Assembly (NCBI RefSeq): GCF_016798325.1
Contig: NZ_JAERVO010000003.1
Span: 581,608-645,607, forward strand
DNA from: Marinobacter mangrovi
Lineage (GTDB): Bacteria > Pseudomonadota > Gammaproteobacteria > Pseudomonadales > Oleiphilaceae
Length of the DNA: 64,000 bases
Direction of reading: 5' to 3'
Part shown: positions 34,476 to 44,437 of the stretch, one piece after another
Position numbering within the stretch: the stretch's first letter is position 1
Layout of the letters: each line of letters starts with the position of its first letter
Program-made: the position numbers and the translations under genes
Notes under the pieces: model-generated
What the model saw: the letters and a program-made list of their open reading frames with translations, nothing else
Told to the model about the DNA's origin: nothing
Databases searched by the model: none

Positions 34476-37337
34476 ATGGAATTTGTCATTGGTCAGCGGT
34501 GGGTCAGTCACAGCGACGCCTCCCTCGGTCTGGGTATCGTCACGGATATCTCCGGCCGTCGGGTGACCCTCGGGTTCCCCGCGGTGGACGAGGAGCGGAC
34601 CTACGCCACCGATAACGCGCCGTTGGCCCGGGTCAGCTATCAGCTGGGCGACACCATCGAGACGTTCGACGGCGAATCGCTCACCGTGCGGGCGGTGGAG
34701 GACATCGACGGCGTCCTCATGTATCACGCCGATGATGCTGAGGGTGAGCTCCAACAGATCTCCGAGGTCAAGCTGGGGAGCCATGTGCGTTTTACCGACC
34801 CGCGCCAGCGCCTGTTCGCCGGTCGCTTCGATCGTAACGGGGCCTTCCGGCTGCGTATGGCCACGGTCGAGCACCAGGAGCGCCTGCGCCAGTCACCGGC
34901 CCGGGGCCTGATCGGCGCGCGCACCAGCCACCTGCCGCACCAGATCTATATTGCCGGCGAAGTGGCACGGCGTTACGCGCCGCGGGTGCTGCTGGCGGAC
35001 GAAGTGGGTCTGGGCAAGACCATCGAGGCGGGCCTGATCCTGCATTCCCAGCTCCAGACCGGCCTGGCCCGCCGCGTGCTCATTGTGGTGCCGGACTCGC
35101 TGATCCATCAGTGGCTGGTGGAAATGCTGCGCCGTTTTAACCTGTCGTTTTCCATCGTCGATGGTTCCCACTACGAGCTGGACGACGCGGCCGACAAGAT
35201 CCTGGCGATGCTGGGAGAGGACTCGGACGAGGACGACGATGGGGACGGTGAAAACCCCTTCGAACAATCTCAGCTGGTCCTGTGCAGTCTGGACTTCCTG
35301 GCCGGCAGCGAGAAAGCTCAGCGGGACGCCCTGCGAGCCGGATGGGATCTGATGGTGGTGGACGAGGCCCATCACCTGGCCTGGTCGCCGGAAGCGGCCA
35401 GCCCGGAATACCAGGCGGTGGAAAAACTGGCAGCCGAGATCCGTGGTCTCCTGTTGCTGACGGCGACACCGGAGCAGATGGGCCTGGCCGGCCACTTTGC
35501 CCGCTTGCGGCTGCTGGACCCGGCCCGCTATCCCGACCTGGGGGCCTTCGAGCAAGAGGAAGCGCGCTACGCGGATATCAATGCCCTGGTGCGGGATCTC
35601 CAGGCCCGTGGCGGCCAGCCGGATGCGCAGCAACGGGCGCAGCTCGCCAACTGGCTGGGTGACGAGCTCGACGGGTTGTTGGCTAAAGACGACAGCGGCG
35701 AGGCCCTGATCAACACCTTGCTGGACCGCCACGGCACCGGCCGCGTACTGTTCCGCAACACCCGCTCAGCCATCCAGGGCTTTCCGGAGCGTCGCGTGCA
35801 TCCGGCGCCGTTACCCTGCCCGGAGCTGTATGCCGAGCGCCGCGCTGGTGAAGACGGGATGGCGCCGGAAGCCGGGCTGGTGGAAGAGACCTGGCTGGCG
35901 GATGATCCCCGGGTGAACTGGCTGGAAAAAACGCTGACCAGCCTGCGTCCGGCCAAGGTGGTGGTGATTTGTGCCAACGCCGAGACCGCTACCGCGCTGG
36001 AGCATCACCTGCAACTGCGCGCCGGCATTCGCAGTGCCGCCTTCCACGAAGGCCTGAGCCTAGTGGAGCGGGACCGTGCCGCCGCCTACTTCACCGAGAC
36101 GGAACAGGGCGCCCAGGCGCTGATCTGCTCCGAGATCGGCAGCGAAGGCCGCAACTTCCAGTTTGCCCATCACCTGGTGTTGTTCGACCTGCCGGCCAAC
36201 CCGGATCTGCTGGAGCAGCGTATTGGTCGCCTGGATCGGATTGGGCAGGGCGATGTGATCGACATTCATGTGCCCTACCTGGAAGGCACGTCTCAGGAAA
36301 CGCTGTTCCACTGGTATCACGACGGCCTCGATGCCCTGAGTCGCAACACCGCCGTGGGCGTGGCCGTGAAAGCCGAAGTACAGGCGCAACTGGACGCTGC
36401 GCTGGACAATCCGGAAGCCGATCGGCAGGCCTTGATCGATGCGACCCGCGAGCAGGCTGAGGCCTTGCGTGAGCGCCTGCAGGCCGGTCGGGACGCCCTG
36501 ATCGAGATGAATTCCTGCCGCCCGGAAGCGGCCCAGACGCTGATCGAAGCGATCGAGACCGAAGAGCAGGCGTCCGGCCTGGTGGATTACATGACCGAGG
36601 CCTTCGATATCTTCGGCGTCGAGACCGAGGACCACACCGAGACATCGGACGTGCTCAAGCCGTCCGACCATATGCTGACCGGCCACTTCCCGGGATTGCC
36701 GAAAGACGGTATCACCGTGACCTTCGACCGTCAGCAGGCCCTGGAGCGGGAAGACCTGGCGTTCCTGAGCTGGGAGCACCCCATGGTGGCCGGCGTGATG
36801 GAGCTGATGACCGATTCGGAGTTGGGGAACGCGGCGTTGGCGAGCCTGTCGGTGAAAGGACTGCCGCCGGGTACGCTGCTGTTGGAGACCCTGTTCACCC
36901 TGCATTGCCCGGCGCCGGACAGCCTGCAGCTGTCCCGTTGCCTGCCGCTGGCGCCGCTGCGCCTGCTGGTGGACGTGAATGGCAAGGACCTGTCCAGCGC
37001 GCTACCCCATGACCGGCTCAACGAACTCTGTTCCAACATTCGCCGGCGCACGGCCCAGGCGGTGGTGCCGCAGGTGCGGGCCGAGGTGGAGACCATGATC
37101 GACCACGCCGAAGGCTTTGCTGCCGAGCGGCTGGGTGAGGCGCAGGCCTCGGCGCTGCAGCGGCTGCGTGACCTGATCACCCCGGAAGTCGACCGCTTGC
37201 GGGCGCTGCAACCGATCAATCCGGCGATCCGCGACGAGGAGATCCAGTTCTTCGAAGCGCAGCTGGCAGCCGGCGAGGCGGCCATCGACAAGGCGCGCAT
37301 GTCATTGAGCGGTCTGCGGGTGATCGTGTCGTCGTAA
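34476..37337 (+). CDS. rapA: RNA polymerase-associated ATPase RapA (HepA)
   Basis: SWI2/SNF2-type ATPase of 953 residues (E. coli RapA has 968) that recycles RNA polymerase after termination. The N-terminal Tudor-like region begins with EFVIGQRWVSHSDASLGLG; Walker A is LLADEVGLGKTIEAGL near residue 175, the DEAH-type box is VVDEAHHLAW near 297, LLLTATPEQMG follows, and the second helicase half has LICSEIGSEGRNFQFAHHLV and QRIGRLDRIGQGD. The start is the ATG at 34476. The sequence is complete and without frameshift. Confidence 0.97.
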   Translation: MEFVIGQRWVSHSDASLGLGIVTDISGRRVTLGFPAVDEERTYATDNAPLARVSYQLGDTIETFDGESLTVRAVEDIDGVLMYHADDAEGELQQISEVKLGSHVRFTDPRQRLFAGRFDRNGAFRLRMATVEHQERLRQSPARGLIGARTSHLPHQIYIAGEVARRYAPRVLLADEVGLGKTIEAGLILHSQLQTGLARRVLIVVPDSLIHQWLVEMLRRFNLSFSIVDGSHYELDDAADKILAMLGEDSDEDDDGDGENPFEQSQLVLCSLDFLAGSEKAQRDALRAGWDLMVVDEAHHLAWSPEAASPEYQAVEKLAAEIRGLLLLTATPEQMGLAGHFARLRLLDPARYPDLGAFEQEEARYADINALVRDLQARGGQPDAQQRAQLANWLGDELDGLLAKDDSGEALINTLLDRHGTGRVLFRNTRSAIQGFPERRVHPAPLPCPELYAERRAGEDGMAPEAGLVEETWLADDPRVNWLEKTLTSLRPAKVVVICANAETATALEHHLQLRAGIRSAAFHEGLSLVERDRAAAYFTETEQGAQALICSEIGSEGRNFQFAHHLVLFDLPANPDLLEQRIGRLDRIGQGDVIDIHVPYLEGTSQETLFHWYHDGLDALSRNTAVGVAVKAEVQAQLDAALDNPEADRQALIDATREQAEALRERLQAGRDALIEMNSCRPEAAQTLIEAIETEEQASGLVDYMTEAFDIFGVETEDHTETSDVLKPSDHMLTGHFPGLPKDGITVTFDRQQALEREDLAFLSWEHPMVAGVMELMTDSELGNAALASLSVKGLPPGTLLLETLFTLHCPAPDSLQLSRCLPLAPLRLLVDVNGKDLSSALPHDRLNELCSNIRRRTAQAVVPQVRAEVETMIDHAEGFAAERLGEAQASALQRLRDLITPEVDRLRALQPINPAIRDEEIQFFEAQLAAGEAAIDKARMSLSGLRVIVSS

Positions 37338-37523
37338 GAGGTCGGAACGGTGCCTGGATCACGCCATCGGGGATTCGCCGAAAGGCGCATTGACAGATGG
37401 CGACTCAGTCACTGGTCGGGAGCCATCCATTGCGGTAGGTTAAACGTAGCATTGAGTGGATTGCCATGGGCTGCCCGTATTGCAGCCCAGTCATTTCAAT
37501 AACATGGAAGACTGAGACCGCCT
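37338..37523. other. Intergenic region rapA / fadE with a hairpin
   Basis: A perfect 7-bp inverted repeat GGGCTGC / GCAGCCC (37468-37488, 7-base loop) lies 35 bases before the fadE start and may be in its leader. I see no PsrA- or FadR-type fatty-acid operator. Confidence 0.4.
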
Positions 37524-39974
37524 ATGACGACTTTGATTCTAGTCCTGTTGTCCCTCGCCGGATTGCTTCTGGTATTACGCAAGGAGTCCGGTGCCAAGTC
37601 GGCGATTGGCGTGATGGCCGGGTTCGGCCTGGTGTCGCTGATTTTCGCCTCCGGCTGGCTGGCGCTGGTGCTGTTCGCCGGTGCCGTGATCACTGCCGCC
37701 TGTGGTCTGCCCGGTTTCCGCAGTGCCTGGCTGACCCCGCGTATTTTCGCCATGTTCAAGAAAGTGGCGCCCAAGGTGTCCGACACCGAGAAGGTGGCCC
37801 TGGAAGCGGGCAGCGTCGGCTGGGACGGTGAGCTGTTCACCGGTCGGCCGGACTGGCAGAAGCTGCTGATCGACCGCAACAACGGCCTGACTGACGAAGA
37901 GCAGGCGTTTATCGATAACCAGTGCGTACACGCCATCAGCCTCTGCAACGCCTGGGACGTGGCCGTCGAGCGGGCCGACCTGCCGCAGGAAGTGTGGGAT
38001 TACCTGAAGAAGGAAGGGTTCTTCGGGATGATCATTCCCAAGGAATACGGCGGCCTGGAATTCTCCGCCAAGGCGCAGTCGGCGGTGCTGCAGCGTCTGG
38101 CGTCCAACGAGTCGCTGATGGTATCCGTCGGCGTGCCCAACTCCCTCGGCCCCGGCGAGTTGCTGCTGAAGTACGGTACCGAAGAGCAGAAAAACCACTA
38201 CCTGCCGCGTCTGGCGGACGGCCGTGACATTCCCTGCTTCGGTCTGACGGGGCCGCGGGCCGGTTCCGATGCCACCTCGCTGCCGGACACCGGCATCGTC
38301 TGCAAGGGCGAATTCGAGGGCAAGGAAGTCATCGGCCTGCGCCTGAATTTCGAGAAGCGCTGGATCACCCTGGCGCCGATCGCCACGGTCGTCGGTCTGG
38401 CGTTCCGCATGTTCGACCCGGATAACCTGCTGGGCGACCAGGAAGACCTGGGCATTACCTGCGCCCTGGTGCCCCGTGAAACCAAGGGCATGGAGATTGG
38501 TCGCCGCCATTGCCCGATTGGCTCCCCGTTCATGAACGGGCCGATCAAGGGTAAGGACGTCTTTATCCCGCTGGATTACATCATCGGTGGACCGGATATG
38601 GCCGGTGAAGGCTGGCGCATGCTGGTCGAGTGTCTTTCCGTGGGCCGCTGTATCACGCTGCCGTCCGGTGCGGCGGGCGCTGCGGCTGCGGCCGTGGGCA
38701 CCGCTGGTGGCTTCACCCGCGTACGCCGTCAGTTCAATACGCCGGTGGCGGAAATGGAAGGCGTGCAGGGCCCATTGGCGCGGATCGCCGGCCTGACCTA
38801 CATCGCCCAGTCGTCGGTCTACCAGACGGCCAATATGGTGGATAAAGGCGAGAAGCCGGCCGTTCCGTCAGCCATCCTCAAGTACCACCTGACCGAAATG
38901 CAGCGCCAATGCCTGACCGATGCCATGGACGTCCATGGCGGCAAGACGGTCACCTTGGGGCCGCGTAACTACCTGGGTATCGGCTACAGCGGTGCGGCGG
39001 TCTCCATCACCGTGGAAGGCGCCAACATCATGACCCGCAGCCTGATGATCTTTGGTCAGGGCGCTATCCGCTGCCATCCGTACGTGCTGGAAGAGCTGGC
39101 GGCCAAGGACAACGACGATGTCGACGCGTTCGACCGCGCCTTCTTCGGCCACGCCGGGCTGATCTTCGGCAATGCGGCGCGGGCCTTCACCCAGGGTCTG
39201 GGGCTGGGCCATCCGGATGTGCCGTTCGATGCCGTCACCCGGCGCTACGCCCAGGCCGTCTCGCGTTTCAGTGCCGCCTTTGGCCTGTGTGCCGATGCCG
39301 CCATGACCACGCTGGGTTCACAGCTCAAGATGCGCGAGCTGATTTCCGCCCGCCTGGGGGACATGCTGGCCAATCTGTACCTGGCTTCCATGGTGCTGAA
39401 GAACTGGAACGAAACCCAGCCGGTGGAGGGCGAGAAGGAGCTGGTCCAGTACAGCCTGGGTCTGTTGTTGCACCGCACCGAGACCGCCCTGGAGGAACTG
39501 CTCCAGAACCTGCCCAATCGGCCGGTGGCCTGGGCACTGCGGGCGTTGACACTGCCACTGGGTCGGCGCTGGGATATGCCGCATGACGACGTGTCACGGG
39601 CCCTGGCCAAGTCCATTACCCTGGCGACGCCGCTGCGTGAGAAGCTACTGCGTCCGGCCTGGACCACCCACGTCGAGGGCGGTGTGGACAACCCGGTGGC
39701 GCAGTACAACGATCTGCTGGTCGAATACGAGCGCGCCGAGAAGCTCTATCGCGCCGTGAACAAGGCTTACGCCAAGGGCGAGCTGCCGAAGGAAGCGTTG
39801 CACCCGGAAGACCGTTTCGAGGCAGCCCTGAAGGCGGACATCCTGAGCCAGGAGGACGCGGAATTCATGCGTGATTACGAAGCCCGCGTGCTGGAAATGC
39901 TCACGGTCGACGATTTCGCCTTCGATGCCTTTGCGCAGCAGAAGGACTCCATCGTCCGCCACGACGCGGCCTGA
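37524..39974 (+). CDS. fadE: Acyl-CoA dehydrogenase FadE
   Basis: FadE-type dehydrogenase of 816 residues that carries out the first step of beta-oxidation. An N-terminal membrane hairpin (LILVLLSLAGLLLVL and VSLIFASGWLALVLFAGAVI) is followed by the acyl-CoA dehydrogenase core: FFGMIIPKEYGGLEFSAKA, CFGLTGPRAGSDATS, and DAMDVHGGKTVTLGPRNYLG with the FAD contacts. The C-terminal 250 residues form the FadE-specific domain. It is about the length of E. coli FadE (814). Gene stands alone and ends in a strong terminator. Confidence 0.97.
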   Translation: MTTLILVLLSLAGLLLVLRKESGAKSAIGVMAGFGLVSLIFASGWLALVLFAGAVITAACGLPGFRSAWLTPRIFAMFKKVAPKVSDTEKVALEAGSVGWDGELFTGRPDWQKLLIDRNNGLTDEEQAFIDNQCVHAISLCNAWDVAVERADLPQEVWDYLKKEGFFGMIIPKEYGGLEFSAKAQSAVLQRLASNESLMVSVGVPNSLGPGELLLKYGTEEQKNHYLPRLADGRDIPCFGLTGPRAGSDATSLPDTGIVCKGEFEGKEVIGLRLNFEKRWITLAPIATVVGLAFRMFDPDNLLGDQEDLGITCALVPRETKGMEIGRRHCPIGSPFMNGPIKGKDVFIPLDYIIGGPDMAGEGWRMLVECLSVGRCITLPSGAAGAAAAAVGTAGGFTRVRRQFNTPVAEMEGVQGPLARIAGLTYIAQSSVYQTANMVDKGEKPAVPSAILKYHLTEMQRQCLTDAMDVHGGKTVTLGPRNYLGIGYSGAAVSITVEGANIMTRSLMIFGQGAIRCHPYVLEELAAKDNDDVDAFDRAFFGHAGLIFGNAARAFTQGLGLGHPDVPFDAVTRRYAQAVSRFSAAFGLCADAAMTTLGSQLKMRELISARLGDMLANLYLASMVLKNWNETQPVEGEKELVQYSLGLLLHRTETALEELLQNLPNRPVAWALRALTLPLGRRWDMPHDDVSRALAKSITLATPLREKLLRPAWTTHVEGGVDNPVAQYNDLLVEYERAEKLYRAVNKAYAKGELPKEALHPEDRFEAALKADILSQEDAEFMRDYEARVLEMLTVDDFAFDAFAQQKDSIVRHDAA

Positions 39975-39986
39975 TCCGATCCCTTC

Positions 39987-40014
39987 AGCCCCGCCCAATC
40001 CGGCGGGGCTTTTT
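39987..40014 (+). terminator. Rho-independent terminator after fadE
   Basis: AGCCCCGCC / GGCGGGGCT, 9-bp perfect stem with a six-base loop and TTTT, 12 bases after the fadE stop. Confidence 0.92.
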
Positions 40015-40042
40015 CGTTACGGCGACGGAATCGCCGGAAATC

Positions 40043-40357
40043 TCAGCCCAGCTCCCCGTATTCCACTTCCTTGCGAATGCAGAAAACGTGAATGCCTGCC
40101 TGTTTGACGTCCTCGATCAACTGGTCGCCGGTCGCCGTGTCCACCACGAACATGATTTCCACCGGCTGATCGGCCAACTCGAAGAAGTGCGCCGAATGCA
40201 GATGGCCGCCAGCGCCGAGTCCCTCACGGTCGACCCGCTTGGTCATCCGGGCGATGCCCCGCTGTTTGGCCATGTCGGTGATCAGTTCGCAGACCCGCTT
40301 GTTGTTGTGGCGGCGGTTCTCCGGTGTGATGAAGATGATTTCGTAGCCTTTTTCCAT
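40043..40357 (-). CDS. DUF190 family protein (P-II-like, CrcB-associated)
   Basis: Protein of 104 residues of the DUF190 family, which has a P-II/CutA-like fold. Typical parts are EIIFITPENRRHNNKRVCEL, GIARMTKRVDREGLGAGGHLHSAHF and EIMFVVDTATGDQLIEDV. Members of this family commonly sit next to crcB and under the fluoride riboswitch. The start is the ATG at 40355-40357, five bases after the crcB stop; the upstream part of that open frame is the antisense-like shadow of crcB. It probably supports or regulates fluoride export. Confidence 0.88.
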   Translation of the reverse strand: MEKGYEIIFITPENRRHNNKRVCELITDMAKQRGIARMTKRVDREGLGAGGHLHSAHFFELADQPVEIMFVVDTATGDQLIEDVKQAGIHVFCIRKEVEYGELG

Positions 40358-40362
40358 GTTGC

Positions 40363-40755
40363 TCACCCCGCAGTGATCCAGCGAATGAAGAGGAACGTGC
40401 CCATACCGGCCAGCGTCATCAGCAGCGAGCCGCCCACGTGCATGGCAATGCCGCCCAGCGCCCACATGAAACGTCCGCCCTGCAACAGTGTCACCATTTC
40501 CGCGGAAAATGTGGAGAAGGTTGTGAGCGCGCCCATGAAGCCGGTGATGACGAACAGGCGCCACTCCGGAGACAGGGTCACGGCTTGCGAGAAGATCATG
40601 ATCGACAGGCCGATCAGGTAGCCGCCCAGCAGGTTGGCGACCAGGGTGCCCAGCGGCACGGTTGGGAACAGGGCGTTGAGCTGTAAACCGAGAAACCATC
40701 GCAGGAGTGCGCCGCAGGCAGCCCCCGCGCTGATGGCAATGACCGACATCCACAT
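40363..40755 (-). CDS. crcB: Fluoride ion channel CrcB (Fluc)
   Basis: Membrane protein of 130 residues with four helices. It shows the Fluc signatures [27 protein letters not shown] and [16 protein letters not shown], the last with the conserved Phe, Thr and Ser residues that line the fluoride path. It works as a dual-topology dimer to let fluoride leave the cell. The ATG at 40753-40755 has GAGG nine bases upstream. A fluoride riboswitch lies about 200 bases upstream on the same strand. Confidence 0.95.
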   Translation of the reverse strand: MWMSVIAISAGAACGALLRWFLGLQLNALFPTVPLGTLVANLLGGYLIGLSIMIFSQAVTLSPEWRLFVITGFMGALTTFSTFSAEMVTLLQGGRFMWALGGIAMHVGGSLLMTLAGMGTFLFIRWITAG

Positions 40756-40953
40756 GAAGACAGGCCTCACTTTGGTTGCGTTATACCGGGATTGCTGACG
40801 CAAGGGAGCGAGCGAGGTGGTGCGCGAGGTATGTCGTGGGAACGCGCCCGGCCGGCGGGGCGTCCACAGTAAACGGGACGTGATGAATAGACATACCTGT
40901 ATCGAACCGTACCCCAGGAGTGGATCACAGGCTCCTAAAGCGGACAGCGGTTT

Positions 40954-41061
40954 ACAGGCATCATCAGCGACATCGCAAAGTGAAAGGGGGCGGATGCAGC
41001 GGTTTTGGGCGGCGACGAGAGCGTATCCCGCGCCGACCGATGGAGGAATGCCATCTCCTGT
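40954..41061 (-). ncRNA. Fluoride riboswitch (crcB motif)
   Basis: On the minus strand the leader reads ACAGGAGATGGCATTCCTCC at its 5' side, contains AACCGCTGC in the middle and ends with GCTGATGATGCCTGT. These are the hallmark segments of the crcB motif. The outer stem P1 is ACAGG (41061-41057) with CCTGT (40954-40958) and the GGAG/CTCC hairpin follows directly. The stretch between CCTCCAT and the AACCGCTGC segment is longer than usual and can form an extra GC hairpin. It lies about 200 bases upstream of crcB and should turn on crcB-DUF190 when fluoride is bound. Confidence 0.9.
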
Positions 41062-41403
41062 GACCTTAAGTTAATGAAAAAGCGCCGTCCGTGCAACGGT
41101 GACCCCGCGTGAAGTCCCTGCTGCAGCGGCGTTGGCGCGACCGCTCAGGCATGCGACTAACGTAGTTATACCTACAACGTAAATATCTGTTGGCAAACTT
41201 CAGGATCAGCGGTACAGTGACCCGGTAGGAAAGTTATAGCAAAGCGTTTCATAAATAAGACGTATCCCTCTGTAGTTAAGTAGTGCATCGTCCTGTTTTT
41301 GATTATGCGAATTGCGTTTCCGAATACCGCTTTGGAGAGTGAGTGTATAGACACCCGTTTTCCAGGCACTTATTGAATATTGAATACAGACAGGAACAGA
41401 GTT
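41062..41403. other. Divergent region between the fluoride riboswitch and the cold-shock gene
   Basis: About 340 bases. The left part should hold the riboswitch promoter. The right part, 41170-41403, is AT-rich and probably contains the promoter and long leader usual for cold-shock genes. The short palindromic element GTAG-TTATAC-CTAC is at 41164-41177. No further gene is seen. Confidence 0.45.
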
Positions 41404-41610
41404 ATGTCTACAGAGACCGGTACCGTTAAGTTCTTCAATGAAACCAAGGGCTTCGGCTTCATCACTCGTGAAAGCGGCCCGGACGTTTTCGTTCACTACA
41501 GCGCCATCCAGGGTTCAGGCTTCAAGACCCTGGCTGAAGGCCAGCAGGTCGAGTTCACTGTAACTCAGGGCCAGAAAGGTCCGCAGGCTGAGAACGTGAC
41601 TCCGCTCTAA
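41404..41610 (+). CDS. Cold-shock domain protein, CspA family
   Basis: Single cold-shock domain of 68 residues. RNP1 is KGFGFITRE and RNP2 is VFVHYSAI, both with the RNA-stacking aromatic residues. Such proteins bind single-stranded RNA and DNA and melt RNA structure. The start is the ATG at 41404 with AGGAA eight bases upstream. The 5' region is long and AT-rich, which would fit a structured cold-responsive leader, but I cannot tell whether this copy is cold-induced. Confidence 0.95.
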   Translation: MSTETGTVKFFNETKGFGFITRESGPDVFVHYSAIQGSGFKTLAEGQQVEFTVTQGQKGPQAENVTPL

Positions 41611-41667
41611 GCCGTATTAGCACGAGCGTTACGGCGGGTCACCAGACGCGCCGGACAATCGAGAAAG

Positions 41668-41692
41668 GGCAGCCTCCGGGCTGCCTTTTTTT
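41668..41692 (+). terminator. Rho-independent terminator after the cold-shock gene
   Basis: GGCAGCC / GGCTGCC stem with a four-base loop and seven T. Confidence 0.93.
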
Positions 41693-41803
41693 GTGCCCGA
41701 GTGTTCGCTTCCCGCAGCTCGTCTTCGGAAAATACCCATCCCGACCCGGTTGACGGATGCCGCTCCAATCACTGTGATAGGACAGGACGTCAAGGAGGCA
41801 GTT

Positions 41804-43075
41804 ATGCACATTGTGGTTATCGGGGCAGGGGTTGTTGGAGTCACGACGGCCTGGGCCCTGCAGCAGCGGGGACATCAGGTTACGGTGATCGAGCGTCTTG
41901 AGGGCGCCGGCCAGGAAACCAGTAAGGGCAATGCCGGCCAGCGCTCCTATGGCGTGGTGTATCCCTGGGCGTCGGCGGCCATGGTGCGCAAGGCGCTGCC
42001 GTGGCTGCTGGATCGCCAGGGTCCGCTGAAAATGAGCATGCCGCCTTCCCTGAAGACCCTCCGCTTCCTGCTGGATACCCTGCGATTTGCTTATGCACCG
42101 GGCGTCTTCGGCCTGAACAAGCGGGCCATGCTGCGCCTGGGTATTCACAGCCGAACCTGCTTCCAGGCGCTGGAAGAGGCGGTGGACCTGTCGTTCGATG
42201 GGGATCATGCCGGCCTGTTGCACCTGGCCAGTTCGCCGGCGGCCATGACCGACTACGCGGATACCGCCGCCCTGCTGGCTGAACTGGGCATTGAGCACGC
42301 TCTGCTGACCCCCGACCAGGTCCGTGACGTCGAGCCCGGCATGCGCGGTCCCGGTCCGCTATTCGGTGCGCTGCAATACACCACCGACGGCACCGGCGAC
42401 TGCCACCTGTTTTCACGGGCACTGGCCGAGGCCTGTGAGAAGCGCGGTGTGGCTTTCCGGTTCAACACGTCGGTGCGGCGCCTGGTGGCCGACGACCGGT
42501 GTGTCCATGCGGTCGAAGTGTCGGATGCCGGTGGGGTTGTGGAGCGTATCGAAATGGACGCGGTGGTCATGTCGGCGGGCTGTGCCTCGCCGGAACTGCT
42601 GCGGCCGCTGGGACTGCACCTGCCGGTCTACCCGGTGAAGGGCTACTCGTTGACAGCGCCACTGATCGACCGCGAGCGGGCGCCGCGTTCCACGGTCCAT
42701 GACGACAACTACAAGGTGGTGTCCACGCGCCTGGGAGACCGGCTGCGCGCGACCGGCTTTGTCGAGCTGGCGGATTTTAACCGGCGGATTCACGAATCGC
42801 GGCTCGATACCATCAAGGCGTCGGTGGCGTCCCGCTTTCCGGGGGCGGCCGATATGGACCGGGCCAGCACCTGGACCGGCTTTCGGCCCATGACGCCGGA
42901 CGGCCCGCCGGCCATCGGCCACGGCACCCGCGACAACCTCTATCTCAACACCGGTCACGGCACCTTCGGCTGGACCCTGTCCGCCGGCAGCGCCGATCTG
43001 ATCGCGCAGGTGATTGACGGGGAAACACCGTCGCTGGATCTGGATGCCTTCCGGCCGGGCCGCTTCGCCGAATAG
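41804..43075 (+). CDS. dadA: D-amino-acid dehydrogenase, DadA family
   Basis: FAD-dependent dehydrogenase of 423 residues. The dinucleotide fold is HIVVIGAGVVGVTTAWALQQ, ETSKGNAGQRSYGVVYPWA is typical of DadA, PVYPVKGYSLTAP is in the substrate domain, and TGFRPMTPDGPPAIG with NTGHGTFGWTLSAGSADLIA forms the end of the family pattern. It oxidises D-amino acids at the inner face of the membrane and passes electrons to the respiratory chain. The ATG at 41804 has AGGAGG upstream. No alanine racemase gene is next to it. Confidence 0.92.
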   Translation: MHIVVIGAGVVGVTTAWALQQRGHQVTVIERLEGAGQETSKGNAGQRSYGVVYPWASAAMVRKALPWLLDRQGPLKMSMPPSLKTLRFLLDTLRFAYAPGVFGLNKRAMLRLGIHSRTCFQALEEAVDLSFDGDHAGLLHLASSPAAMTDYADTAALLAELGIEHALLTPDQVRDVEPGMRGPGPLFGALQYTTDGTGDCHLFSRALAEACEKRGVAFRFNTSVRRLVADDRCVHAVEVSDAGGVVERIEMDAVVMSAGCASPELLRPLGLHLPVYPVKGYSLTAPLIDRERAPRSTVHDDNYKVVSTRLGDRLRATGFVELADFNRRIHESRLDTIKASVASRFPGAADMDRASTWTGFRPMTPDGPPAIGHGTRDNLYLNTGHGTFGWTLSAGSADLIAQVIDGETPSLDLDAFRPGRFAE

Positions 43076-43094
43076 CGAGCGACCCGGCGAGAGC

Positions 43095-44390
43095 TTAAAG
43101 TTTCATGCAGTTGGCGTAGTAGGTGACGGTAGCGGGCCAGTCCGAAAAGATAGCCATGACACCGACATCCCGCGCCAGCACGTCCAGCACGGTGTACATA
43201 TCACCGTCGTTGTTGATGGCGTCATTCACCGACTGGTAATACCAGCCGCCGCCGTCGGCCAGCGGGCCACTGCGCTCCATGCTCCAGGCGATCATGTCCA
43301 GACCGGCGGCTTTTGCGTGGCGGGCGTAGTCCGAGGGCACAATCTCACCATACGGGTCCAGATCGATCAGCTTCCAGATCGGCGGCGCCACAATGTTAAC
43401 CCCCAGACTTTTCAGAGACTGCAGGTAGGCGAGGGACGTGACGTCCGGCTCGTTGGGACGCTGGTCGAGGAAGACGGCCTGTTGGCCGAACGCCGGCGTT
43501 TCCTGAATCCAGAACAGGATGTCCTCAAGCTGGAACGATTGCGGCCAGACATCGCGTGGATCGATGCCGGCATCGCGGTAATCCTGAATCATCTGCCGGG
43601 CGTAATCCTCCTGGGTGTAGTCGCCCTCGAACGGCATGTCCTCCACCGGGGCCTTGAGCTCCGGAGTAAACTTGACCCCCAGTGATTTGAACAGCGCGAT
43701 ACTCTCGCGATGGGTCATCAGCGTGCCTTCCGTGGCATAGAGATCGGTGCGCCAGCCCGGCGTGCCCTCGACGAATGCTTCGGGGGTGGTGGCTTGCGGG
43801 TTGTAGCCGTCCATCTTGCCCTTGAGCTGTTTGAACTCGGCGAGCGTAATATCGCTGGTGCGGCATTCGGCCGAGGCCGGGGTACCGCTGGCGGGATCGG
43901 CCGGTACAAACGGCTGGGTGCATTTCGCATTCAGTTCGGGAAGGGTGACGATGTTGGTGGTGGTCGCCAGATCGTTCTGGGCATGGCGGCACACCAGTTG
44001 GCGATCCTTGGTGAAGGCCACATCGCACTCAACAATGCCGGCACCCATGCGGGCCGCGGCGATGTAGGATTCGCGAGTATGCTCGGGAAACTGCAGCGGG
44101 GCGCCGCGGTGGCCGATGGAAAACGCCGTCCGCTTCACCGGCTTGTTTGAGCAGGCTTGAAGCCGACGTTTGAGAGGCCCGTCGTCCATGTCGTTGACCA
44201 GGAAATAGGGGCGAGGTCCTAACTGGATGTTGTCGTTGCCGTGGTGTGGATGATGTCCGGGGTGGCCCCGGCCGGAACGGTCGTCGCGATCATGATCCCG
44301 CCAGTTGCCCGCCTGCAGGTCGGCACTGCCCAGGACGTTGAAGAGAATGGCCAGTGACAGCAGCCACTGCCAATGTCGTACTGGTTTCAT
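43095..44390 (-). CDS. Exported glycerophosphodiester phosphodiesterase
   Basis: Protein of 431 residues with a signal peptide ([21 protein letters not shown]) and the GDPD barrel. The catalytic His is in [16 protein letters not shown] (His94) and the metal ligands in [20 protein letters not shown] His-, Asp- and Gly-rich stretch of about 20 residues ([20 protein letters not shown] region, 33-52) follows the signal peptide and may bind metal. It would release glycerol 3-phosphate from deacylated phospholipids in the periplasm, which fits phosphate scavenging. No convincing Pho box precedes it. The start ATG is at 44388-44390 behind AAGGAT. Confidence 0.92.
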   Translation of the reverse strand: MKPVRHWQWLLSLAILFNVLGSADLQAGNWRDHDRDDRSGRGHPGHHPHHGNDNIQLGPRPYFLVNDMDDGPLKRRLQACSNKPVKRTAFSIGHRGAPLQFPEHTRESYIAAARMGAGIVECDVAFTKDRQLVCRHAQNDLATTTNIVTLPELNAKCTQPFVPADPASGTPASAECRTSDITLAEFKQLKGKMDGYNPQATTPEAFVEGTPGWRTDLYATEGTLMTHRESIALFKSLGVKFTPELKAPVEDMPFEGDYTQEDYARQMIQDYRDAGIDPRDVWPQSFQLEDILFWIQETPAFGQQAVFLDQRPNEPDVTSLAYLQSLKSLGVNIVAPPIWKLIDLDPYGEIVPSDYARHAKAAGLDMIAWSMERSGPLADGGGWYYQSVNDAINNDGDMYTVLDVLARDVGVMAIFSDWPATVTYYANCMKL

Positions 44391-44437
44391 AGTAAGATCC
44401 TTTTACCATCAGAAGGGTGGGTTGCTGCTTCAGGCTG

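Noticed and set aside
40817-41074. 85-codon plus-strand frame over the fluoride riboswitch
   Set aside because: It is antisense to the conserved riboswitch and has no recognisable product.
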